Below, one piece after another: positions 54,525 to 61,511 of a stretch of DNA of 64,000 nt. Every line of letters begins with the position of its first letter. The first letter of the stretch is position 1. The stretch covers positions 124,001 to 188,000 of the forward strand of contig NZ_AVCS01000013.1 in assembly GCF_000498495.1 (NCBI RefSeq), read 5' to 3'. The notes below the pieces were generated by a model that was not told where the DNA came from, did not search any database, and worked only from the letters and a program-made list of their open reading frames with translations. The position numbers and the translations under genes are program-made. This DNA comes from Flavobacterium enshiense DK69 (lineage in GTDB: Bacteria > Bacteroidota > Bacteroidia > Flavobacteriales > Flavobacteriaceae).

Positions 54525-55730
54525 ATGAAAAACAAAATTCTGCTTTTATTGTTTTTGGGGATGATGAGTGGTTATGCTCAAAAAACTAAAAAGTCGTCTG
54601 CATCAAAAACAAAGACAAAAACAACTACTACAGCTGCCAAAAGTTCAACCGACGGACTTTTCGCTGCTATTGAAACCAACAAAGGAACAATCACCTTAAA
54701 ATTAGAATACCAAAAAACTCCAGTTACGGTTGCTAACTTCGTTGCTTTAGCTGAAGGAAACAACCCAATTGTGGCCGAGCAATACAAAGGAAAACCTTTT
54801 TATGATGGATTGAAATTTCACCGTGTAATCAAAGATTTCATGATTCAGGGAGGAGACCCGCTTGGAACAGGCGCAGGAGATCCTGGATATAAATTTAAAG
54901 ACGAGATTGACCCTACTTTAAACCATACTAAAGGAGGTATCTTATCGATGGCAAATTCGGGACCGGCAACTAATGGAAGCCAATTCTTCATCACACATAA
55001 AGAAACTCCTTGGTTAAACGGCAGACACACTGTCTTTGGAGAAGTTACTCAAGGAATGGATGTAGTAAACAAAATTGAGCAAGGCGACAATATCGTTAAA
55101 GTTACAATCATTCGTAAAGGAAAAGAAGCTACAAAATTCGACGCTGCAAAAGTTTTTGCAGATTACTATGCTAATAAAGCAGAAGACGACAAAAAACAAG
55201 CTGCTTTAGAAGAAGAAAAAAGAAAAAAACAAGCTGAACTTGACGCTGTTAAAGACAAAGAATATAATGAAAAATACGGTCAGGTAATGCAAATGAAAAA
55301 AGCCGAGTTTGAAAAATTGAAAGCTACAGCTACTACAACTACAAGCGGCCTGAAGTATGTTATTACCAAAAAAGGAAGCGGTAAAAAACCAGCTGCAGGA
55401 ACCCAAGTTCAGATAGGCTATGCAGGTTATTTCGAAAACGGTAAATTATTTGATGCCAGCTTTGAAGACGTTGCCAAATTATATGGAAAACACGATCCGA
55501 TGCGTGCACAGCAAGGCGGATATAATGGTTTCCCTTTCACTTACGGCAACAAATCGGGATTAATCCCAGGTTTCATTGAAGGATTGGAAAACATGAATTC
55601 AGGAGACAGAGCCGTAATCTTCATCCCATCCAAATTAGGATACGGAGAAAAAGGTGCCGGAGGTGTTATCCCTCCAAATACCGATTTAATTTTCGAATTG
55701 GAAATGACGGAAGCTGCTCCGAAACAGTAA
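54525..55730 (+). CDS. Peptidyl-prolyl isomerase, cyclophilin + FKBP fusion (copy 2)
   Basis: 401 residues. Closely related to the gene just upstream: signal peptide (MMSGYAQ, no lipobox), Lys/Thr-rich spacer (KTKKSSASKTKTKTTTTAAK), cyclophilin domain ([27 protein letters not shown]), a longer, strongly charged coiled-coil linker (about 225-275, EDDKKQAALEEEKRKKQAEL), and an FKBP domain ([39 protein letters not shown]). Soluble periplasmic form, in contrast to the lipid-anchored copy 1. A terminator follows at about 55,751-55,790. The pair most likely arose by tandem duplication. Confidence 0.92.
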   Translation: MKNKILLLLFLGMMSGYAQKTKKSSASKTKTKTTTTAAKSSTDGLFAAIETNKGTITLKLEYQKTPVTVANFVALAEGNNPIVAEQYKGKPFYDGLKFHRVIKDFMIQGGDPLGTGAGDPGYKFKDEIDPTLNHTKGGILSMANSGPATNGSQFFITHKETPWLNGRHTVFGEVTQGMDVVNKIEQGDNIVKVTIIRKGKEATKFDAAKVFADYYANKAEDDKKQAALEEEKRKKQAELDAVKDKEYNEKYGQVMQMKKAEFEKLKATATTTTSGLKYVITKKGSGKKPAAGTQVQIGYAGYFENGKLFDASFEDVAKLYGKHDPMRAQQGGYNGFPFTYGNKSGLIPGFIEGLENMNSGDRAVIFIPSKLGYGEKGAGGVIPPNTDLIFELEMTEAAPKQ

Positions 55731-55748
55731 TTCCAGATTTTTAGAAAT

Positions 55749-55790
55749 AAAAAAGGCACATCAGTTTTAACTTTTGTGCCTTTTCTTTTT
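55749..55790. terminator. Terminator after the nrnA-gldI-isomerase operon
   Basis: Arms AAAAGGCACA (55751-55760) and TTGTGCCTTTT (55774-55784), followed by CTTTTTTAC. Lies between converging genes, so it may also end the small gene at 55804. Confidence 0.78.
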
Positions 55791-55803
55791 TACTTTTTAT
55801 CTA

Positions 55804-56241
55804 TTATCCCGAAAACTTCCAATCAAACTCGTCGTTGTTGTTGAATATAGCCCCTACTTCCACTTTTACGATTTCATCAAATTCAGCAATCAGCATCAGC
55901 CAATTATCTTCATTGAAATAACTCACCACACCATCTTCCTCAACAACTTCCCAGGTCTTATATGCTTTTTGCGGCAATTCACCTTGAATTTCTTTCGGAT
56001 TTCGGCCAATAACTTTTTTATCGAAAAGTGTCGTTTCAGGATCCGAAACTACTATATATCCTAAGCGAAATTCCTCATCATCATAAAAGGTAAGACGCAT
56101 TTTATGCTGGTTATACAGATAAACGACATTTTGATCTTCGTCTTTAAACTGTTTACTGGGTTTACCGTACACCGCCACTACATGTTGTTGTTGCATCCCG
56201 AAAAGCAACTCTCCTACTCCGTTTTTTGGATTGATATTCAT
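55804..56241 (-). CDS. Uncharacterised small protein
   Basis: 145 residues with no signal peptide. The first part NPKNGVGELLFGMQQQHVVAVYGKPSKQ resembles the G(x)LxFGMxxxxVxxxLGxP motif of the SmpA/OmlA-like (BamE) fold, with the remaining sequence strand-rich (MRLTFYDDEEFRLGYIVVSD, KTWEVVEEDGVVSYFNED). It would be cytoplasmic. Similar stand-alone proteins occur in Flavobacterium, but I know no function for them. Converges on the isomerase operon. Confidence 0.65.
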   Translation of the reverse strand: MNINPKNGVGELLFGMQQQHVVAVYGKPSKQFKDEDQNVVYLYNQHKMRLTFYDDEEFRLGYIVVSDPETTLFDKKVIGRNPKEIQGELPQKAYKTWEVVEEDGVVSYFNEDNWLMLIAEFDEIVKVEVGAIFNNNDEFDWKFSG

Positions 56242-56417
56242 AACTTTTTATTTTATACAAAGGTAAGATTTTAAGAATAGAGTGAAATTGTATTTTTTCC
56301 TACTCACAAAAGTTTCTGTATAGTTTATCTCGTTTTGGATATTACTGAAGCGATGAATTTCAGCCCTCACTGTCAATAGAATAATAATGCTCGAGACTTC
56401 CATCATCAAATATTGTA

Positions 56418-56774
56418 TCAATCCCACTGACCTGTAGCACTAAAGCCGATAATTAGGCAAAGCCAAAGTAATAAGACATAAAAAAGCAGGCTAAAAATAG
56501 TAGCCAAGTTTCTCCTCCACCCGCTTGGGTTCCAAATCTGAACCATTGCATAGTAAACCATACCTCCTAAAGCTCCTCCTGCAGTCACTGTAACTAATGG
56601 CAAGAGCTGCCAAACACCTTGCCAAAACGTCTTCCCGTTCAATACTTCTCCGACAGAAAAAACAATAGACAGAAAAACAATTGCCAATAATAGCGCAATA
56701 CCAGCGCCTTGTAACACCAACTTACCTAAAGGCTTGTTTGATAATCTGTAGTGCAATTCATTTTGTGCTTCCAT
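56418..56774 (-). CDS. Small membrane protein, unknown function
   Basis: 118 residues with three transmembrane helices: VLQGAGIALLLAIVFLSIVF, LPLVTVTAGGALGGMVYYAMV and ATIFSLLFYVLLLWLCLIIG. Charged N-terminus is cytoplasmic by the positive-inside rule. Proteins of this kind in Bacteroidota are often labelled 'potassium transporter KefB', but they lack the transport domain of real KefB. Nothing in the sequence shows transport. The gene is flanked by gaps of 176 bases on the left and 256 bases on the right. Confidence 0.7.
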   Translation of the reverse strand: MEAQNELHYRLSNKPLGKLVLQGAGIALLLAIVFLSIVFSVGEVLNGKTFWQGVWQLLPLVTVTAGGALGGMVYYAMVQIWNPSGWRRNLATIFSLLFYVLLLWLCLIIGFSATGQWD

Positions 56775-57030
56775 GATTTAATAATTTACATTAAAAGTAC
56801 TTTGAAATACAAAGTAACTAAAAAATAACATTCAACACAATTCATTTTGGAAAATTTTTGTACTGTCTGCAGCAAAAAAATTGCAGTGTTTTTTTTTAAA
56901 ACTAATATTGACCAATTTATTTTTCCACTAACTTTACATTCCAACAAATTAAAAACCAATTCTTTACAAACCCTACTAATGTTGCTGAGTAAATTAACTG
57001 AGTCATTAATCCATTTAACTTGAAGAAACA

Positions 57031-57885
57031 ATGGAACAGCAACTTGAACAAATTCGTGAACAACAAAAAGCTTCCTGGAATAAATTTTCCCCTGGATGGA
57101 AGAAATGGGACGACCTTACTATGGATTTTTTAAAACCGATGGGTGATGAAATAATCCGACTTCTCAATGTAAACAACAACGATATTGTTTTGGACATAGC
57201 AACCGGAACCGGTGAACCGGGTTTAACAATTGCCAGTAAACTAAACGGAGGAAAAGTGATTCTTACCGACCTTGCGGAAGACATGCTGGAAATTGCGAGA
57301 GAAAATGCATCATTGAGAGGCATTAAAAATATTGAAACCGTTGTCTGTGATGTTTGTGAGCTTCCTTTTCCTGATAATACTTTTGATGCTATAAGCTGCC
57401 GATTTGGTTTCATGTTTTTCCCGGACATGGAACTAGCCGCCAAAGAAATGGTACGGGTACTAAAACCAGGAGGGAAAATTGCAACATCAGTTTGGGACGT
57501 CCCTGAAAAAAACTTTTGGATAACAGCTATGATGGGAACCATTCATAAAAACATGGAAATCACACCACCTCCACCTGGAGCCCCAGGGATGTTTCGTTGC
57601 TCTAAAGAGGGTTTAATGAAAGAATTATTTATGCAAGCCGGACTAAAAAACATCTCACAAAGTGAAGTTCACGGAAAATTAAACAGTAAAACCGCGGACA
57701 ACTATTGGAGTATGATTACAGAAATAGCTGCGCCTGTTGTTGCTGCACTTTCTGCCGCAGACGATGCAATGAAAGCAAAAATAAAACAGGAAGTATACGA
57801 TATTGTAAATCAAAAATATCCGGACGGAAATGTTGTAATCGATGCCAGCTCCATTGTCATTTACGGGGAAAAAACTCAAGCATAA
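57031..57885 (+). CDS. Class I SAM-dependent methyltransferase
   Basis: 284 residues. Seven-strand methyltransferase with motif I VLDIATGTGEPGL, motif II VILTDLAEDMLEIAREN, motif III/IV region DVCELPFPDNTFDAISCRFG and motif PGGKIATSVWD, in the UbiE/COQ5-like group. Substrate unknown; a quinone or small molecule is likely. Followed directly by a bidirectional terminator that also ends purM on the other strand. Confidence 0.88.
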   Translation: MEQQLEQIREQQKASWNKFSPGWKKWDDLTMDFLKPMGDEIIRLLNVNNNDIVLDIATGTGEPGLTIASKLNGGKVILTDLAEDMLEIARENASLRGIKNIETVVCDVCELPFPDNTFDAISCRFGFMFFPDMELAAKEMVRVLKPGGKIATSVWDVPEKNFWITAMMGTIHKNMEITPPPPGAPGMFRCSKEGLMKELFMQAGLKNISQSEVHGKLNSKTADNYWSMITEIAAPVVAALSAADDAMKAKIKQEVYDIVNQKYPDGNVVIDASSIVIYGEKTQA

Positions 57886-57886
57886 A

Positions 57887-57910
57887 AAAATCCCTCGATT
57901 GAGGGATTTT
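57887..57910. terminator. Bidirectional terminator between methyltransferase and purM
   Basis: Arms AAAATCCCTC (57887-57896) and GAGGGATTTT (57901-57910) around a four-base loop, with T-run CTTTT on the plus strand and A-run on the minus strand side. Confidence 0.88.
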
Positions 57911-57913
57911 CTT

Positions 57914-59092
57914 TTAATATTCGAATACTCCGTATTCTGAAGTAATGGTTAACTTTTTAGTTTCGGAAGCTTCAACCCTTCCTACTATTTGTGCATCTAC
58001 ACCAAATGATTTTGAAATCTCGATGATGTCTTCAGCGATATCGTCCGGAATATATAATTCCATTCTGTGTCCACAGTTAAACACCTGATACATTTCCTTC
58101 CAATCCGTACCAGATTGCTCCTGAATCAATTTAAATAAAGGCGGCACTGGGAACAAATTATCTTTAATAACGTGTACGTTATCAACAAAATGCAATACTT
58201 TCGTTTGTGCACCACCACTACAGTGTACCATTCCGTGAATCAGTCCTGCCGAATACTTATCCAATATTGCTTTAATGATTGGAGCGTAAGTACGCGTTGG
58301 TGAAAGCACTAATTTACCCGCATCAATCGGAGATCCTTCTACTTCATCCGTAAGTTTCACATTTCCGGAGTACACTAAATCTTTAGGCACGGAAGCGTCA
58401 TAACTTTCAGGAAATTTTTCAGCTAAATAATGCGCGAATACGTCATGACGAGCCGATGTTAGTCCGTTAGAACCCATTCCGCCATTATAACTTTTCTCAT
58501 AATTTGCCTGACCAAAAGAAGCTAATCCTATGATAACATCTCCAGGTTGAATATGAGCATTATCAACAACTTTAGACCTTTTTATTCGGGCTGTTACGGT
58601 AGAATCAACGATGATGGTACGCACCAAGTCACCCACGTCTGCCGTTTCACCACCTGTAGAGTGAATTGTCACACCGAATTCCTTTAATTCCTCAATCAGT
58701 TCTTCCGTTCCGTTGATAATAGCCGAAATTACTTCTCCGGGTATAAGGTTTTTATTTCTTCCGATGGTTGACGACAGCATGATATTATCTGTAGCTCCCA
58801 CACACAACAAGTCGTCGATATTCATGATCAACGCGTCCTGCGCAATTCCTTTCCAAACCGAAATATCACCCGTTTCTTTCCAATACATGTAAGCTAACGA
58901 AGATTTCGTACCGGCTCCGTCGGCATGCATGATCAAACAATAATGATCATCATTGGTTAAATGGTCGGGAACAATTTTGCAGAAAGCTTTAGGAAACAAT
59001 CCTTTATCGATGTTTTTTATTGCATTGTGCACATCTTCTTTGGAAGCCGAAACTCCGCGAAGGTTATAACGTTGACTGTTATCAGAACTCAT
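57914..59092 (-). CDS. purM: Phosphoribosylformylglycinamidine cyclo-ligase (AIR synthase), Bacteroidota type
   Basis: 392 residues. It closes the imidazole ring in purine synthesis (FGAM to AIR). PurM fold: MHADGAGTKSSLAYMYWKE (conserved D-G-G-T-K site), NIDDLLCVGATDNIMLSST, GGETADVGDLVRT, and PGDVIIGLASFGQANYEKSYNGGMGSNG. The C-terminal domain continues with GLIHGMVHCSGGAQTKVLHF and FNCGHRMELYIPDD. It is longer and more divergent than E. coli PurM (345), the usual form in Bacteroidota. A TATCTTTG box precedes the ATG. Stands apart from other purine genes in this window except guaA. Confidence 0.92.
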   Translation of the reverse strand: MSSDNSQRYNLRGVSASKEDVHNAIKNIDKGLFPKAFCKIVPDHLTNDDHYCLIMHADGAGTKSSLAYMYWKETGDISVWKGIAQDALIMNIDDLLCVGATDNIMLSSTIGRNKNLIPGEVISAIINGTEELIEELKEFGVTIHSTGGETADVGDLVRTIIVDSTVTARIKRSKVVDNAHIQPGDVIIGLASFGQANYEKSYNGGMGSNGLTSARHDVFAHYLAEKFPESYDASVPKDLVYSGNVKLTDEVEGSPIDAGKLVLSPTRTYAPIIKAILDKYSAGLIHGMVHCSGGAQTKVLHFVDNVHVIKDNLFPVPPLFKLIQEQSGTDWKEMYQVFNCGHRMELYIPDDIAEDIIEISKSFGVDAQIVGRVEASETKKLTITSEYGVFEY

Positions 59093-59117
59093 GTGGTTTA
59101 ATTGTGTGTTGTGAGGG

Positions 59118-59125
59118 CAAAGATA
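59118..59125 (-). promoter_or_regulatory. Candidate -7 box of purM
   Basis: TATCTTTG on the minus strand, exact match to TAnnTTTG, 25 bases before the purM ATG. Confidence 0.5.
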
Positions 59126-59237
59126 AGGAGAAAATAGAAGTTAGAAAAACAGATAATAGAAAACAGATATCAGAAAATAGAAAATAGATGCTTGGAGCAA
59201 GAGTTTCTGAAAACTTATTATTCTATTTACAAAACTT

Positions 59238-60092
59238 CTACTTGCTTAAAATCATGATTTCAACGCGACGATTGGCGAGTGCCTGTTCTTCGTTAGCTTC
59301 CGGAATAGGGAATTTAGGATGTGATATTCCAAAACCTTTCACCTTTACGCGTTTTTGATCTACCCCGTTACTTTCCAAAACCCTTCTCACCTGCTTAGCT
59401 CTTTCAAGGGAAAGATTTCTTCTGTCGGCATCAACACAGCAAATATGCCCCTGCACTTCGATTACCATTGTTGAGTTTTTCAACATGACATCAATTAGTT
59501 CATCCATGGCAGGTTTTGAAGTTGGCATCATCCCAAACGAATTCTGATAGAAAAAAATATTTTTAATTACAATTCGGGTCCCTGGTTTTGCCAAGGCTAC
59601 TTTTTCTTCTAAAGTTGCATTAGCCGGAAAATGCATATCTTCCTCTTCAATTGGAACAACCTCTGCAACAACGGACTGAACAGGCTTGATTCCTAAAATT
59701 TCTTCTTCACGGGCCAAATCTTTTGCCAGAATGTAATGTATAACCACTTTACGGTTCTCCGATTTTATTTTAGACTGATTGTGTTCTTCTCCAAAACTTC
59801 TGGTTTTAAAGTCGCCTCTGATTTTTATATGGTTTTTCACAATAACATTATAGATAAAATCCACGCGGCGTTGGGATAACGTATCATTATGAGCATTAGT
59901 TCCGTCTTCATCCGTAAAACCATTAATCGCAACTACTTTCGATTCCTTATTGCCTATCATCCAGTCATTCAACAGAGCTATTTGCTTTTTGCTCAAATCA
60001 TGTTTGTTGCTTTCGAAATATACCGTAAACTCTTCCTGTGCCGATACAAAAAACGGAAAAACAAAAAACAGGAATATTAAAAATCGCTTCAT
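59238..60092 (-). CDS. Exported protein with two OmpA-like domains (copy 1)
   Basis: 284 residues from the ATG at 60090-60092 (MKRFLIFLFFVFPFFVSAQ). Two OmpA C-terminal-like domains in one chain: the first (about 25-125: YFESNKHDLSKKQIALL, INGFTDEDGTNAHNDTLSQRRV) keeps the Asp and Arg of peptidoglycan-binding OmpA; the second (about 180-284: FFYQNSFGMMPTSKPAMDEL, VQGHICCVDADRRNLSLERAKQVRRVL) has HICC in place of the usual HTD. No beta-barrel; predicted soluble in the periplasm. Tandem paralogue of the next gene, with a gap of 56 bases. Confidence 0.88.
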   Translation of the reverse strand: MKRFLIFLFFVFPFFVSAQEEFTVYFESNKHDLSKKQIALLNDWMIGNKESKVVAINGFTDEDGTNAHNDTLSQRRVDFIYNVIVKNHIKIRGDFKTRSFGEEHNQSKIKSENRKVVIHYILAKDLAREEEILGIKPVQSVVAEVVPIEEEDMHFPANATLEEKVALAKPGTRIVIKNIFFYQNSFGMMPTSKPAMDELIDVMLKNSTMVIEVQGHICCVDADRRNLSLERAKQVRRVLESNGVDQKRVKVKGFGISHPKFPIPEANEEQALANRRVEIMILSK

Positions 60093-60148
60093 AAAATGTT
60101 TTTTAAGTATAACGAATAAACACAAATATTATGACAAATAAAATGGCA

Positions 60149-60907
60149 TTATTGATTTTCTAGGATTTGGATTTCAACCCTTCTGTTTTCATCTTGTTCA
60201 AACTCATTTCTTTCCGGAATAGGATATAAAGGCATCGTACTTCCGAAACCTTTATAGGAAAGGCGGCTTTTGTCGATTCCGTTCGCGATGAGATAATTGT
60301 AGACAGTTTTACAGCGAAGTGTGGAAATATCCTCGCGATCGCCTTCCGGTTGACAGCAGATGTGTCCCTGAATTTCAATTTTAAGCTTTGGATTTTGCTT
60401 CATAATTTCGAGCAATTCTACTAATACCGGTTCTGATTTCGGAAGCACTACCCCTGAACGATTGTAGAAATTCAGGTTTTTCAGCCTGAGTTTATCCCCT
60501 ACTTTCATTTGAGTTATTTTAGATGACATTTTCTCTTCTTTCAACTGAAAATAAATATCTACCCTCCTATTATCTGCCTGATCTTTTAATTGCTCGGATC
60601 GTTTTCCGAAGCCTTTGACTTCAAGTTTTTCAACCATATTCATTCCACTATTCCTCAATGCCGTTTCAATGAAATTTGCCCTGTGCAAAGCTAATTTATC
60701 ATTATAACTGTGCGAACCTACGCTATCGCAATAACCATATATTTTCTGTATTTCAGCATTCTTATTTTTTGATATCCAGTCAGCAAGTTTTTGTCCGGAA
60801 TCCCGATTTACTTCATGAACATCAAAATCAAAATAAACAGAAAATTTTTCCTGTGAAAAGGTTTTAGAAACAAAACTGATTAGCAATAAAAGAAGACACT
60901 TTTTCAT
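60149..60907 (-). CDS. Exported protein with two OmpA-like domains (copy 2)
   Basis: 252 residues from the ATG at 60905-60907 (MKKCLLLLLISFVSKTFSQ); the longer frame to 60964 is not supported. The same double OmpA plan as the downstream neighbour: first domain YFDFDVHEVNRDSGQKLADW, YGYCDSVGSHSYNDKLALHR; second domain FYNRSGVVLPKSEPVLVELL, IQGHICCQPEGDREDISTLRC. The paired cysteines HICC are shared by both copies. Linker between domains is shorter here. A strong terminator lies upstream of its start, so it has its own promoter. Confidence 0.88.
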   Translation of the reverse strand: MKKCLLLLLISFVSKTFSQEKFSVYFDFDVHEVNRDSGQKLADWISKNKNAEIQKIYGYCDSVGSHSYNDKLALHRANFIETALRNSGMNMVEKLEVKGFGKRSEQLKDQADNRRVDIYFQLKEEKMSSKITQMKVGDKLRLKNLNFYNRSGVVLPKSEPVLVELLEIMKQNPKLKIEIQGHICCQPEGDREDISTLRCKTVYNYLIANGIDKSRLSYKGFGSTMPLYPIPERNEFEQDENRRVEIQILENQ

Positions 60908-60955
60908 ATTTTTTTTAACATAACGAATTTTGTCGAAATTTAGTACAAAAAAAAA

Positions 60956-60990
60956 GAAAAGCACTCCCCTAATAAAAGAAAGTGCTTTTC
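60956..60990 (-). terminator. Terminator (second of two in a gene-free region)
   Basis: Arms GAAAAGCACT (60956-60965) and AGTGCTTTTC (60981-60990). On the minus strand it is followed by nine T residues. It is upstream of the double-OmpA gene, with no coding gene that it could end, except the candidate RNA at 61020-61343. Confidence 0.75.
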
Positions 60991-61019
60991 ACAATTAAAA
61001 AACAAGTGTCCAAAAAATT

Positions 61020-61343
61020 TTAAAAAAGTGAGGCAGACATTGCCCGCCTCACTTTCCCCTATGGGTTTGGTTTGTTTCTGAGTACAGGAGAAACGTCGGA
61101 CAAATTATCGAATTTTAGCACAACTGTTGCGCCACATCTTGCCTATTGAAAGGTGAGAATGAAATTGATGTTTGCTCCTGTTCGGTTAACGATATTCCTG
61201 TTGGGAAAATCGTGTACTGTAAATAGAACCCATACGGTATTGACAATAAAAAAACTCGTAATTCTAGAGAGGAACTAAAACGAGGAGGTTAAAACAATCT
61301 AAGTGATTGTGAAGTTGGAAAAAGAAATCTTGTGGTTGATTTA
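61020..61343 (-). ncRNA. Candidate structured RNA of about 320 nt
   Basis: Between glnN's own terminator and the double-OmpA genes. A TACTTTTG box (61349-61356, minus strand) matches TAnnTTTG exactly, and a terminator with 10-base arms (61025-61034, 61046-61055) and T-run ends the region; a second terminator follows at 60956-60990. In between are several hairpins in the RNA: ACAATC/GATTGT, CTCGT/ACGAG, ACGATTTTCC/GGAATATCGT with one mismatch, and GCGCA/TGTGC. It is not tmRNA, RNase P RNA or SRP RNA by their conserved motifs. A 15-codon reading frame (MGSIYSTRFSQQEYR, 61186-61233) lies within it, so a leader-peptide or small-protein function is possible. Confidence 0.45.
61025..61055 (-). terminator. 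Terminator of the candidate RNA
   Basis: Perfect 10-base arms AAAGTGAGGC (61025-61034) and GCCTCACTTT (61046-61055). The U-run is on the minus-strand side (six T residues, then TTTTTT again after AAAA), so it ends a minus-strand transcript. Confidence 0.82.
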
Positions 61344-61348
61344 CATTT

Positions 61349-61356
61349 CAAAAGTA
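61349..61356 (-). promoter_or_regulatory. Candidate -7 box of the structured RNA
   Basis: TACTTTTG on the minus strand, an exact TAnnTTTG match. No convincing TTG at the ideal distance. It would start transcription near 61343. Confidence 0.4.
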
Positions 61357-61461
61357 CTTCAAATTTTTCGTTGAGAAAACTTTTTAATTGTTTATTTTTC
61401 AAGTAATTACAGTTTTTCTATCAAGCGAATAAAAAACCGCCCAACAACATTTCATAATAAG

Positions 61462-61485
61462 AAAAACCTCCCAAAGGAGGTTTTT
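61462..61485 (-). terminator. Terminator of glnN
   Basis: Arms AAAAACCTCC (61462-61471) and GGAGGTTTTT (61476-61485) around a four-base loop, followed on the minus strand by a short T-rich tail. It is 27 bases after the glnN stop. Confidence 0.85.
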
Positions 61486-61511
61486 GATAATTTAATAAGT
61501 TGAAGAAAATA

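Noticed and set aside
56786..57031. 81-codon minus-strand frame between the membrane protein and the methyltransferase
   Set aside because: Overlaps the start of the methyltransferase gene and has no recognisable features.
59126..59190. AGAAAATAGAAAATAG-type low-complexity stretch
   Set aside because: Short, imperfect A-rich repeat without structure; not called as a repeat element.
61282..61289. Perfect Shine-Dalgarno-like GAGGAGG on the plus strand
   Set aside because: No start codon and frame follows at a useful distance, and genes of this group rarely use such sites.
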